From an uncultured Roseburia sp. (GTDB taxonomy: Bacteria > Bacillota > Clostridia > Lachnospirales > Lachnospiraceae), in NCBI GenBank assembly GCA_947649645.1, contig CANSSP010000006.1:78121-142120 (forward strand): DNA of 64,000 bases, read 5' to 3'. The notes beneath the pieces were generated by a model. It was not told the DNA's origin and ran no database searches. It saw nothing but the letters and a program-made list of their open reading frames with translations. Position numbers and translations under genes: made by a program. Within the stretch, counting starts at the first letter, position 1. The number at the start of each line of letters is the position of its first letter. Of this stretch, positions 44,966 to 54,251 are shown piece after piece.

Positions 44966-46435
44966 ATGCTGAGAGAATGGAGCGGAACAGAAAGACCACA
45001 GGAAGATGAGATCGCCGCACGTCTTACGGCGGCAAGAGAGAAGCTGATGCGCCAGCAGATGCAGGTAAAGGAGCAGAAGCTGCCGGTGCTGGTTCTCGTG
45101 GAAGGATGGGGAACTGCGGGCAAAGGGTTTGTCATCGGACAGACGATAAAAAATATTGATCCACGCTTTTTTAAAGTGGCGTCGATGGAGGAGCCGACGG
45201 AGGAGGAAAAGAGAAAACCTTTCCTCTGCCGCCATTTTGCCAGGATACCGGAGGCCGGAAAATTTCAGTTTCTTGATTCCGGCTGGATGGATGAGATTAT
45301 CAAGGAGAGGCTGTCCGGAGGGATGGAGGAGGATGCCTACGCGATGCGTATTGAGAGTGTGAAGCGTTTTGAGCGCCAGCTTACCGACAACGGATATCTG
45401 GTGATGAAGTTTTTCCTCCATATTTCCAAAAAGGAGCAGAAAAAGCGCATTGAGAATCTTGCGGGGGCGAAAGACACCAGATGGCGTGTCGGAAAAAACG
45501 ACCAGTGGCAGAATGCGCACTATGAAAAATGCCTGGATGCGTTTGACCGCTATCTCAAAGACACGAATATGCCGTCCGCGCCCTGGTATATTATTGATGC
45601 AAAATCCAGAAAATGGGCCGAGACGCAGGTGCTTGAGATGCTGACGCAGGGAATAGAGATTGCGCTGGGGAACAGCGCGATGGCGGTTCCGCTTCTGCAG
45701 AATGTATTTCCGCTCGCGCAGATGCCGCGTCTTTCGCAGGTCGATTTAGAGGGCACGATTGAGAGCGAGGAGTATAAGGCACAGTTAAAGCAGCTTCAGC
45801 AGCGCCTGGGCGGGCTGCACAACCGCCTTTACCGGAAAAAGGTGCCTGTGATTATCGCTTACGAAGGCTGGGACGCTGCAGGAAAGGGAGGAAATATCAA
45901 GCGGATTACGGGGGCACTTGACCCGCGCGGTTATGAAGTGCATCCGATTGCAAGCCCGGAACCGCATGAGAAGTCGCGCCATTATCTGTGGCGCTTCTGG
46001 ACGCGTCTGCCAAAAACAGGGCATATCGCGATATTTGACCGGACCTGGTACGGCAGGGTGATGGTGGAGCGCCTGGAAGGTTTCTGCAGTGAGAACGACT
46101 GGATGCGCGCCTACAATGAGATCAACGAATTTGAAAAAGAGCTCCATGACTGGGGAGCCGTTATCATCAAGTTCTGGGTGCAGATTGACAAGGATACCCA
46201 GCTTGCGCGCTTTAACGACAGGCAGAATACGCCGGAGAAGCAGTGGAAGATTACGGACGAGGACTGGCGTAACCGTGAGAAATGGGATCAGTATGAGGAA
46301 GCAGTGGACGAGATGATCGCAAAGACAAGTACCACATATGCGCCATGGCATATCCTGGAATCTGTGGACAAAAAATATGCGCGGATTAAAGCGCTTACGA
46401 TTGTGATCGAGGAGCTGGAAAAAGTGCTGGGGTAG
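44966..46435 (+). CDS. Two-domain PPK2-type polyphosphate:AMP phosphotransferase
   Basis: A 489-residue fusion of two PPK2 domains. The first has VEGWGTAGKGFVIG near residue 45, the second YEGWDAAGKGGNIKRI near 300 with the full KSRHYLWRFWTRLP and FDRTWYGRVMVER motifs. In the known two-domain enzymes the C-terminal domain is the active one and uses polyphosphate to turn AMP into ADP. The N-terminal domain has Gly where the second has the catalytic Asp (EGWG for EGWD), so it is probably structural. It is transcribed from its own promoter. Confidence 0.9.
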   Translation: MLREWSGTERPQEDEIAARLTAAREKLMRQQMQVKEQKLPVLVLVEGWGTAGKGFVIGQTIKNIDPRFFKVASMEEPTEEEKRKPFLCRHFARIPEAGKFQFLDSGWMDEIIKERLSGGMEEDAYAMRIESVKRFERQLTDNGYLVMKFFLHISKKEQKKRIENLAGAKDTRWRVGKNDQWQNAHYEKCLDAFDRYLKDTNMPSAPWYIIDAKSRKWAETQVLEMLTQGIEIALGNSAMAVPLLQNVFPLAQMPRLSQVDLEGTIESEEYKAQLKQLQQRLGGLHNRLYRKKVPVIIAYEGWDAAGKGGNIKRITGALDPRGYEVHPIASPEPHEKSRHYLWRFWTRLPKTGHIAIFDRTWYGRVMVERLEGFCSENDWMRAYNEINEFEKELHDWGAVIIKFWVQIDKDTQLARFNDRQNTPEKQWKITDEDWRNREKWDQYEEAVDEMIAKTSTTYAPWHILESVDKKYARIKALTIVIEELEKVLG

Positions 46436-46445
46436 AGGCAGGAAA

Positions 46446-48491
46446 ATGGTTTATATACCTTGTATTTATATTGTTTTGCAAATGGCAGTTTTAGTTTTAC
46501 TGAGAAGCGTGTTTTTGATGACTGTATATCAGACGGTTGCCATATATGGAGCAATCTGTCTGACTGGTCTGGGGCTGATGATATTGTCCGATAAAAGTCA
46601 CAGAATGGAATATGGACTTGCAGTTTTCAGGGATTGTTATCTTATATTGTGGAGCGGTGTTCACGGCGTGATCGTGCTGGGACTGCTTACGGCGGGGGGA
46701 TACTATCTGAGCGTGACACAGCTTACTCTTGTCCAGGTTGTAAATATTTTTCTTGGGATTTCCGTATACTGGTGTCTGTACTTTTTCCTTGGGCGAACAG
46801 AGCAGGCCATTGGCTGGGGGAATCTTCTGATCGGCCTGATGGGGATCTTAAATTATTATCTGGTGCGGTTTCGCGGGGCCCCGTTTCAGTTATCTGATAT
46901 CAGAGCGGCGAAAACGGCAGGGAATGTGTTCTGGAATTATGATTATACTCCTGGGTTTCTGCTGATAGCCGCGCTTGTGGATATGCTGTTGTGGTATGTG
47001 ATTTTCAGGCAGTATCTGCAGTGCAGGGAATGGAAAAAGATTTTTGGAAAAAGAAAGGTGATGGCAGGTGAAAAGTCTGGCAGAGCCTGGATGCGGATCG
47101 GGGGCGTCCGGAAACAGGCTCTGCACCGGAATGTGTTTTCTGTGACGGTAACATTTATTATCATCTGTGGGTATATGGGGCTTTTTGCTGTCCGGTTTCA
47201 GGATATATATTCGGGTACTGCTTTATTTGCACAGGATACATATCTGGCAAAGCTGCTGGCAGAAGCGATGGGAAATACAAGGCCTTTGCCGGAAGAGTAT
47301 TCGGTGGAGGATGTGCAGGCTGTTGTCACCCGGTTCAGGGAGGAGAGAGGAGAACTTTCTGAGAATAAAGAGGAAGATATGGCATCTCCCAATATAATCG
47401 TGATTATGAATGAGGCATTTGCGGATTTGCGAATCCTGGGGGAATTTCAGACTACTGTTCCGGTACTATCTTTTTGGGATTCTGTTTATGAAAACTGTAC
47501 ACGTGGCTGGGCCAATGTGTCGGTTCTGGGAGGCACAACGGCAAATTCAGAATACGAATTTCTGACGTCAGATGCAGTGGGTGTATATTCTGGTTTGATT
47601 CCTTATAATAGGTATTTTGATTCTGGAGAGTCATATCCTGGTCTGGTATCTGTGTTAAAGGAGCAGGGATATGAAACAACTGCATTTCATCCATATTGGT
47701 CCAGCGGCTGGAATCGTCCACAGGTATATCGTGCAATGGGTTTTGACCGTATTGCTTTTTTGGAGGATGTGGATGAGGAAATGGACACATTGCGTCTGTA
47801 TGTCAGCGACAGAGCAGATTATTCTTACATCATAAAGTACTTTGATGAAAAGGAAGCCGGAGTTCCACAGTTCTTTTTCAATGTCACAATGCAGAATCAT
47901 GGCGGATATACATATTCTGGAAATGATTTTAAGACTACGGTACAACTTTCCGGAGCCATGCAGGGAAAGTTTCCACAGACGGAACAGTATCTTAGCTGTT
48001 TAAAAGAGAGTGATGCGGCTCTTGAGGAGTTGTTCTCATATTTTGAGAATTATGAGGAACCAGTTATTGTGGTGCTTTATGGTGACCATCAGCCAAGGCT
48101 GGAGGATGGATTTTATGAATATGTGACAGGGCAGGATCCGGCGACATGGAGTCTGGAGCAGAGGATGAATCAGTATAAGACACCCTTTGTAATCTGGCAC
48201 AATTATCCTGTGGATAGCAGAGATCTGGGAGACGTCAGTGTAAACTATCTGGCGGCGATTATGCTGGAACAGACAGGGTTAAAGATGAGTGATTATCAAA
48301 AATATACATTGTCACAATTTCAGAATGCTCCCGTCATTACCACACTTGGAGTAAAAGATGCAGATGGATATGTCTATCCTGCGGACAGTGATCAGTACAG
48401 AGCATTTATAGAGGATTATCAGATGCTGATTTATAACCATACAGTGGACAAAGAGGGGCGCAGGGAAGATTTTTTTCGTATGAAAGAATAA
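46446..48491 (+). CDS. LTA-synthase-family phosphoglycerol transferase
   Basis: A 681-residue membrane enzyme. Several membrane segments fill residues 1-250, and an extracellular sulfatase-fold domain follows. Key sites are NIIVIMNEAFADL, the nucleophile-region GGTTANSEYEFLTSD, and VVLYGDHQPRL. It should move glycerol phosphate from phosphatidylglycerol onto a cell-surface polymer. It follows the polyphosphate enzyme by 10 bases, but the two have no obvious link. Confidence 0.9.
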   Translation: MVYIPCIYIVLQMAVLVLLRSVFLMTVYQTVAIYGAICLTGLGLMILSDKSHRMEYGLAVFRDCYLILWSGVHGVIVLGLLTAGGYYLSVTQLTLVQVVNIFLGISVYWCLYFFLGRTEQAIGWGNLLIGLMGILNYYLVRFRGAPFQLSDIRAAKTAGNVFWNYDYTPGFLLIAALVDMLLWYVIFRQYLQCREWKKIFGKRKVMAGEKSGRAWMRIGGVRKQALHRNVFSVTVTFIIICGYMGLFAVRFQDIYSGTALFAQDTYLAKLLAEAMGNTRPLPEEYSVEDVQAVVTRFREERGELSENKEEDMASPNIIVIMNEAFADLRILGEFQTTVPVLSFWDSVYENCTRGWANVSVLGGTTANSEYEFLTSDAVGVYSGLIPYNRYFDSGESYPGLVSVLKEQGYETTAFHPYWSSGWNRPQVYRAMGFDRIAFLEDVDEEMDTLRLYVSDRADYSYIIKYFDEKEAGVPQFFFNVTMQNHGGYTYSGNDFKTTVQLSGAMQGKFPQTEQYLSCLKESDAALEELFSYFENYEEPVIVVLYGDHQPRLEDGFYEYVTGQDPATWSLEQRMNQYKTPFVIWHNYPVDSRDLGDVSVNYLAAIMLEQTGLKMSDYQKYTLSQFQNAPVITTLGVKDADGYVYPADSDQYRAFIEDYQMLIYNHTVDKEGRREDFFRMKE

Positions 48492-48643
48492 TGCGATATG
48501 AGCGATTTATCAAATGATATTCAAGGCAGCCGGAGAGCAGGAATTATTCTGCCGGACAGGCTGGCGTGAGAGCGTTTTTTGTATCCGAAAAGGTGTGTTT
48601 TACATATTGTCTGTAATAAGAATATAAAATAAGGAGCATATGC

Positions 48644-49564
48644 ATGGAAAAAATACTAATTATCGATGACAGCGTTGTGCAGGCTATGTATCTGAAGAAA
48701 ACTCTGAACGAGGATTATGAGATCACCCTCGCCCATACGGCCAGCGATGGGCTTATGCGTGCAAAAACCGGAGCGTATTCTCTGATTCTTCTGGATATAA
48801 TCATGCCGGATATGGACGGCTTTATGTTATTAAAGAAGCTGCAGGAAGAGCTGGTGACGCAGCATATTCCGGTAATTCTGATTACCGGACTTTCGGATAC
48901 ACGCAGCGAAGAGCAGGGGCTGATTCTCGGAGCGGTGGATTATATTGTCAAACCGTTCCGTCCTCTGATTGTCAAGGCGCGTGTGGACACCCACATCAAG
49001 CTTTACCGTTACCGTGTCCAGATTGAACAGCAGGCAATGGAAGATGAACTGACCAGGGTGGCAAACCGGAGGCATTACGAAAAATACAGTGAAAAAAAGT
49101 GGCAGGAGGCCATCCGGTCAGAGTCCTTGTTTTCTGTCTGTATGTTCGACATTGATAAATTTAAAGTATACAATGATACCTACGGACACCCTGCAGGAGA
49201 CCGTGTGATTGCGGCCGTGGCCAGGACGGCGGATTCGCATCTGCAGCGGAGCACGGATTTTTTTGCGCGCTACGGCGGAGAAGAATTTGTCGCTGTCGTG
49301 ACGGGCAGCGGTTCAGAAGAGGTTTTTGCACATTTTAAGAAAATCCGCCAGGCAGTGGAAGATCTTAAGATTGAGCACAGTGGTTCGGTTTCTCCGTGGG
49401 TCACGGTCAGTATGGGCGGGGTTACAATCCTTCCCAAAGAGGGAGATCAATATGCGGACTGCCTTAAGATTGCCGACAGCATGCTCTATGACGCAAAGCG
49501 TCTGGGCCGCAATCAGGTTGTCTGGATGAATGAAAACAAAGAACAGTGGAGAGAACGGGAATAA
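48644..49564 (+). CDS. Response regulator with diguanylate cyclase (REC-GGDEF)
   Basis: A 306-residue protein. The receiver domain (1-120) has IIDDS, the phosphorylated Asp in ILLDIIMPDMDGF, and the conserved Lys in YIVKPFRP. The GGDEF domain (about 140-300) has FDIDKFKVYNDTYGHPAGD and RYGGEEF, an active-type site that makes cyclic di-GMP. No RxxD inhibitory site is apparent. No histidine kinase lies next to it. AAGGAG precedes the start. Confidence 0.93.
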   Translation: MEKILIIDDSVVQAMYLKKTLNEDYEITLAHTASDGLMRAKTGAYSLILLDIIMPDMDGFMLLKKLQEELVTQHIPVILITGLSDTRSEEQGLILGAVDYIVKPFRPLIVKARVDTHIKLYRYRVQIEQQAMEDELTRVANRRHYEKYSEKKWQEAIRSESLFSVCMFDIDKFKVYNDTYGHPAGDRVIAAVARTADSHLQRSTDFFARYGGEEFVAVVTGSGSEEVFAHFKKIRQAVEDLKIEHSGSVSPWVTVSMGGVTILPKEGDQYADCLKIADSMLYDAKRLGRNQVVWMNENKEQWRERE

Positions 49565-49572
49565 AAACGATA

Positions 49573-49616
49573 AGTGCTTTATCCGACAAAAGGGTAAAGC
49601 ACTTTTGTCGGATAAA
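49573..49616. terminator. Bidirectional terminator made of two competing hairpins
   Basis: Two perfect inverted repeats share bases: AGTGCTTTA (49573-49581) with TAAAGCACT (49595-49603), and a 15-base arm (49578-49592) with its complement at 49602-49616. They cannot form together. The first is followed by TTTT. The site lies between the convergent GGDEF and ABC permease genes. Confidence 0.8.
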
Positions 49617-49628
49617 ATGATTCCGTAT

Positions 49629-50429
49629 CTAAATGTACAGGTCTTTTCTTTTAAAAATCATAATACCCGATGCATACAACACAACGGCGCCTGCCAGAAG
49701 TATGAATATACCAGCGATGGCATTGTTTTCACTGGCTATAATGCCATCCGGATCAAACAAGGTGAAAAATGTAAAATATTTTGCCTTTTCCGCATTTCCG
49801 CCGACATTTGCAAGCATCTGCAGTACATACATGAATGCCGGAATCCCCGCTCCGGAAGCGAGGCTGTATCTTGTATCGGAAAAGAAACAGGAAGAAAGAA
49901 AACAGATGCCTCCGATAAATAAATGAAGGCACAGTAGTCCGAAGTTTAAGACAAATAATGCCGTTATATCTGCTTCTCCGGGAAAGCTGCTTCCGGTACA
50001 AATAAGTTCTATGAGTGTAATATAAAAAATGAGCACCACAATTCCGCTTACGAGCACGCTCATCTGCGTAAATGCAATGGTATGCCGCTTCACAGGCGCG
50101 GCGGCCAGGGAAACCATAGAGCCTTTATCCACATACTTTGCAATCAGGGCATTGCCGCGCAGTATGCAGAACAACATCGGAAAAATCAGCAGTATGAATC
50201 CATAAAGGTAAGATACCATAAATCCCAGAAGCGTTGCAGAATCTGCTTTCATACCGACGGATGCCATCAATTCCGGCATGATTTCCGCAAAACTGTCTAA
50301 CGTTTTCATCATCTGAGGGTCGTACATATGGATGATAATGGAAACATACAGGGTAATAATTGCACCGAAAATGATAAGCAGCTTTATACTTCCTTTCATT
50401 TCGCGCCGATACAATGCTTTATTCATCAT
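49629..50429 (-). CDS. ABC-2 type transporter permease
   Basis: A 266-residue protein with six membrane segments, starting MMNKALYRREMKGS, as in bacitracin/antibiotic-type ABC-2 permeases. It works with the ATPase gene just upstream on the same strand, whose end it overlaps by 11 bases. GGAGG lies eight bases before the ATG at 50429; an upstream GTG (50438) is possible. Confidence 0.85.
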   Translation of the reverse strand: MMNKALYRREMKGSIKLLIIFGAIITLYVSIIIHMYDPQMMKTLDSFAEIMPELMASVGMKADSATLLGFMVSYLYGFILLIFPMLFCILRGNALIAKYVDKGSMVSLAAAPVKRHTIAFTQMSVLVSGIVVLIFYITLIELICTGSSFPGEADITALFVLNFGLLCLHLFIGGICFLSSCFFSDTRYSLASGAGIPAFMYVLQMLANVGGNAEKAKYFTFFTLFDPDGIIASENNAIAGIFILLAGAVVLYASGIMIFKRKDLYI

Positions 50430-51240
50430 TTTTCTCACCTCCGTAATAATTCATGAAAATTTCTTCCAGACTTTGCTTCGTTGTAACAGTGACGTTTGTC
50501 CCATTGCAGATACCACCAAAATCTGTGGCAAATGCTTTCGCGTCAGTTTCGTTTTCAAGGGTTACCGTGTAACGCCGGGTATGACGTTCACGCAGTGTGG
50601 CGGCAGAATCAACGGCTGTCATCCGGCCTTTCCGTATAATACCGATACGGTCGCAGGTCCGTTCGACTTCCTCAAACATGTGGCTTGACATGAGAATCGT
50701 TTTTCCGTGTTTTTTTTCCTCCGCAACTAAATTTACAAATCTGTTTTGCATCAGCGGGTCAAGTCCGCTGGTAGGTTCGTCAAGAATCAGAATATCGGGG
50801 TCGTGCATAAATGCGGCAATGATTCCAAGCTTCTGCTTCATTCCTTTGCTCATTTTTTTAATTTTGCTTCCCGGGTCTAATTCGAACCGTTCCAGCAATT
50901 CTTCCTTACGGCTCTGCGTGCCGACTTTACGGTATTCTGTGATGAATCTGAGAAACTCTGTGCCCGACATATCATCAAAAAAGCTGATTTCGCCGGGAAT
51001 ATAGCCGAGTCTTGCCTGTACTTTATCCCTTTCGCTCCAGCAATCCAGACCATTGATGGTACATGTTCCGGATTCTGGTTTTAAAAATCCCATCAGATGA
51101 CGTATGGTTGTTGTTTTTCCTGCTCCGTTCGGCCCCAGGAAGCCAAAAGCTTCCCCTTGATTCACGTGGAAAGAAACATCAAATACGCCTTTGCCGTTTC
51201 CATAGTCACGCACAAGGCTTTCAATTTTAATGACGCTCAT
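50419..51240 (-). CDS. ABC transporter ATP-binding protein, CcmA/BcrA type
   Basis: A 273-residue ATPase with GPNGAGKTT (Walker A), MSKGMKQKLGIIAA (signature region) and ILILDEPTSGLDP (Walker B). The C-terminal extension is typical of drug- and peptide-export ATPases. AAGGAGGGG precedes the ATG. The substrate is unknown. No regulator gene of the GntR or two-component type is adjacent. Confidence 0.92.
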   Translation of the reverse strand: MSVIKIESLVRDYGNGKGVFDVSFHVNQGEAFGFLGPNGAGKTTTIRHLMGFLKPESGTCTINGLDCWSERDKVQARLGYIPGEISFFDDMSGTEFLRFITEYRKVGTQSRKEELLERFELDPGSKIKKMSKGMKQKLGIIAAFMHDPDILILDEPTSGLDPLMQNRFVNLVAEEKKHGKTILMSSHMFEEVERTCDRIGIIRKGRMTAVDSAATLRERHTRRYTVTLENETDAKAFATDFGGICNGTNVTVTTKQSLEEIFMNYYGGEKNDE

Positions 51241-51412
51241 AAATACCCCTCCTTTTATACAATTTTTTCCGATAATTTAAATATACATTTCTGATTCAGA
51301 TTTACAAGCCCTGTTTCGGGGAAAAATATATGGAGGAGTAAATTTCGTAATCAGAGGTGTCGTATGGTGCCGGCGACAAATTTTAGAAAATAAAAAGAAA
51401 GTACAGAGAATT

Positions 51413-51439
51413 TTAGCACTCGCCTATTGACAGTGCTAA
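51413..51439 (+). promoter_or_regulatory. CIRCE operator (HrcA binding site) of clpB
   Basis: TTAGCACTC, nine bases, then CAGTGCTAA: one mismatch from the CIRCE consensus (G to C at the first base of the right arm). It overlaps the clpB promoter, so HrcA should repress clpB except under heat or misfolding stress. Confidence 0.9.
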
Positions 51440-51455
51440 CAAAAGGTGCTATAAC
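51427..51455 (+). promoter_or_regulatory. Sigma-A promoter of clpB
   Basis: TTGACA (51427-51432), a 17-base spacer and TATAAC (51450-51455). The -35 lies inside the CIRCE right half. Confidence 0.85.
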
Positions 51456-51509
51456 ACAGATGGAAACAGAAAAATGCATTGCGATACAGATAGAAAGAGA
51501 GGTACGCTT

Positions 51510-54101
51510 ATGAACATTCAGAAATTTACCCAGAAGTCGGTGGAAGCCATCAACGATTGTGAAAAGCTTGCCTATGAATATGGCAATCAGGAGATCGGGC
51601 AGGAGCATCTTATGATGGCGCTGCTTGCAAAAGAGGATGGACTGATTCCGAAACTGATAGAAAAAATGGATATCCAGAAACAGCATTTTACCGATAATGT
51701 GAAACGTCGCCTGGCGGCGCGGGTCAAAGTGTCGGGTGGCCAGGTGTTTGTGGGAAAGGATTTAAATCAGGTACTCATCCATGCGGAGGACGAGGCGAAG
51801 CAGATGGGAGATGAGTATGTCTCCGTGGAGCATTTGTTCCTGGCGCTGTTAAAATACCCGGGCCAGGCGATCAAAGAGCTGTTCAGGGAGTACGGCGTTA
51901 CGAGGGAGCGGTTTCTGCAGGCACTTTCCACTGTGCGTGGCAATCAGCGGGTCACCTCCGACAATCCGGAGGCGACATACGATACGCTGGAAAAGTATGG
52001 ATATGATATGGTAGAGCGTGCGCGCAGTCAGAAGATGGACCCGGTGATCGGGCGTGACGACGAGATCCGCAATGTGGTCCGGATTCTGTCAAGAAAGACA
52101 AAAAACAATCCGGTACTGATCGGGGAACCCGGGGTGGGCAAGACTGCCGTCGTGGAAGGCCTTGCCCAGCGGATTGTAAAGGGAGATGTGCCGGAAGGAT
52201 TAAAAGACAAGAAGCTGTTTGCACTGGATATGGGTGCGCTGATTGCCGGGGCGAAATACCGCGGTGAGTTTGAAGAGCGGCTGAAAGCAGTTCTCGACGA
52301 GGTAAAGAGCTCGGACGGACAGATTATTCTGTTTATCGACGAGCTTCACACCATTGTGGGAGCCGGGAAAACCGACGGCGCGATGGATGCGGGACAGCTT
52401 TTAAAGCCAATGCTGGCGCGCGGAGAACTGCACTGTATCGGAGCGACGACGCTCGATGAATACCGCGAATACATTGAAAAGGATGCGGCTCTGGAGCGCC
52501 GCTTCCAGCCGGTTCTGGTCGATGAACCGACGGTGGAGGATACGATCTCCATTCTGCGCGGTTTAAAAGAGCGCTATGAGGTTTTTCACGGCGTCAGAAT
52601 CACGGACGCAGCGCTTGTCTCTGCGGCGGTGCTCTCAAACCGTTATATTTCAGATCGTTTTCTGCCGGACAAGGCGATTGATCTGGTGGACGAGGCGTGC
52701 GCGCTGATTAAAACGGAGCTGGATTCCATGCCCACAGAGCTCGACGAGCTCAACCGCCGCGTGATGCAGATGGAGATTGAAGAGACGGCGCTGAAAAAAG
52801 AGACGGACCGTCTGAGCCAGGACCGCCTTGCCAGTCTGCAGAGGGAGCTTGCGGAGCTTCGGGATGAATTCAGCAATAAGAAGGCACAGTGGGAAAATGA
52901 AAAAACTTCGGTGGAGCGTGTGCAGAAGCTGCGGGAGGAGATCGAGAGCGTCAAAAATGAGATTAAGATGGCGCAGCAGAAGTATGATCTGGAAAAAGCC
53001 GCGGAGCTGCAGTACGGCAGACTGCCGTCTCTTCAGAAACAGCTTGAATCGGAGGAGGATGCGGTACGGCAGAAAGATCTGTCGCTCGTCCACGAAAATG
53101 TCAGTGAAGAAGAGATTGCGCGCATTATTTCGCGGTGGACGGGGATTCCGGTGGCGAGACTCACAGAGAGCGAGCGGAATAAGACGCTGCATCTGGATGA
53201 GGAGCTGCACCGGCGTGTTGTCGGGCAGGACGAGGGCGTGACAAAAGTGACGGAGGCCATCATCCGCTCTAAGGCAGGGATCAAAGATCCGGGCAAACCG
53301 ATCGGATCGTTTCTGTTTTTAGGGCCGACCGGCGTGGGAAAGACAGAGCTTGCGAAAGCGCTTGCGGCCAGCCTGTTTGACGATGAGGCAAATATGGTGC
53401 GTCTCGATATGAGCGAATATATGGAGAAGTATTCTGTGTCCCGGCTGATCGGAGCGCCTCCGGGATATGTGGGGTATGACGAGGGCGGACAGCTCACCGA
53501 GGCCGTGCGGAGAAAACCGTACTCCGTCGTGCTCTTCGACGAAGTGGAGAAAGCCCATCCGGACGTTTTTAACGTGCTGCTCCAGGTGCTCGACGACGGA
53601 CGGATCACCGATTCCCAGGGGCGCACGGTCGATTTTAAAAATACGATTATTATAATGACATCGAATCTCGGCTCTTCTTACCTGCTGGACGGGATCGACA
53701 ACAAAGGGGAGATTCGTCCGGACTGTGAGAAAGCGGTGATGAACGAGCTGCGGGGCAGTTTCCGCCCCGAATTTTTAAACCGGCTGGATGAGACGATTTT
53801 GTTTAAGCCACTGACGAAGGATAACATCGGAAATATCATTACCCTTCTGATGAAAGATTTGAACCGACGCCTTGTGGAGCGGGAGATTTCGGTGGAACTG
53901 ACGGAAGAAGCGGAGCGTTATATCGTGGAACATGGATATGACCCTGTCTATGGGGCACGGCCGCTGAAACGGTTTCTGCAGAAACATGTCGAGACACTCT
54001 CCGCAAAACTGATTCTGGCGGATAAGGTGCGGGCGAAGGATGTGATATTGATTGACAGGAACGGTGAGGTTCTGACTGCGGCAGTGAAAGAGCGGCAGTG
54101 A
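51510..54101 (+). CDS. clpB: ClpB disaggregase
   Basis: An 863-residue Hsp100 ATPase that rescues aggregated proteins with Hsp70. It has the N-terminal repeat domain, the first ATPase (GEPGVGKT, Walker B region [13 protein letters not shown]), a middle coiled coil (about 410-525) and the second ATPase ([14 protein letters not shown]). The ATG at 51510 follows AGAGAGG and gives the usual [10 protein letters not shown]. It is controlled by CIRCE. Confidence 0.97.
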   Translation: MNIQKFTQKSVEAINDCEKLAYEYGNQEIGQEHLMMALLAKEDGLIPKLIEKMDIQKQHFTDNVKRRLAARVKVSGGQVFVGKDLNQVLIHAEDEAKQMGDEYVSVEHLFLALLKYPGQAIKELFREYGVTRERFLQALSTVRGNQRVTSDNPEATYDTLEKYGYDMVERARSQKMDPVIGRDDEIRNVVRILSRKTKNNPVLIGEPGVGKTAVVEGLAQRIVKGDVPEGLKDKKLFALDMGALIAGAKYRGEFEERLKAVLDEVKSSDGQIILFIDELHTIVGAGKTDGAMDAGQLLKPMLARGELHCIGATTLDEYREYIEKDAALERRFQPVLVDEPTVEDTISILRGLKERYEVFHGVRITDAALVSAAVLSNRYISDRFLPDKAIDLVDEACALIKTELDSMPTELDELNRRVMQMEIEETALKKETDRLSQDRLASLQRELAELRDEFSNKKAQWENEKTSVERVQKLREEIESVKNEIKMAQQKYDLEKAAELQYGRLPSLQKQLESEEDAVRQKDLSLVHENVSEEEIARIISRWTGIPVARLTESERNKTLHLDEELHRRVVGQDEGVTKVTEAIIRSKAGIKDPGKPIGSFLFLGPTGVGKTELAKALAASLFDDEANMVRLDMSEYMEKYSVSRLIGAPPGYVGYDEGGQLTEAVRRKPYSVVLFDEVEKAHPDVFNVLLQVLDDGRITDSQGRTVDFKNTIIIMTSNLGSSYLLDGIDNKGEIRPDCEKAVMNELRGSFRPEFLNRLDETILFKPLTKDNIGNIITLLMKDLNRRLVEREISVELTEEAERYIVEHGYDPVYGARPLKRFLQKHVETLSAKLILADKVRAKDVILIDRNGEVLTAAVKERQ

Positions 54102-54111
54102 TTGTGTATAT

Positions 54112-54157
54112 AAAAGAGCGCAGAGACGGTAAAGTGAGCATGTCTTTGCGCTCTTTT
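54112..54157 (+). terminator. Terminator after clpB
   Basis: AAAAGAGCGCA-GAGAC and GTCTTTGCGCTCTTTT form a long stem (one G-T pair) with a T run. Confidence 0.85.
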
Positions 54158-54195
54158 GCATGCGGCCATATCTGTATTTATTTTATCAGAAAAGG

Positions 54196-54225
54196 TTGTT
54201 TTTTGCCGTGTGGATTGTTTATAAT
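54196..54225 (+). promoter_or_regulatory. Promoter of dnaE
   Basis: TTGTTT, an 18-base spacer and a perfect TATAAT (54220-54225), ending 27 bases before the start codon. Confidence 0.6.
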
Positions 54226-54251
54226 GGAAAAAACAGGAGGAGATCACAGAT

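Noticed and set aside
48599..48628. TTTACA and TATAAA pair as promoter of the GGDEF gene
   Set aside because: The predicted start of transcription would fall within or after the ribosome site.
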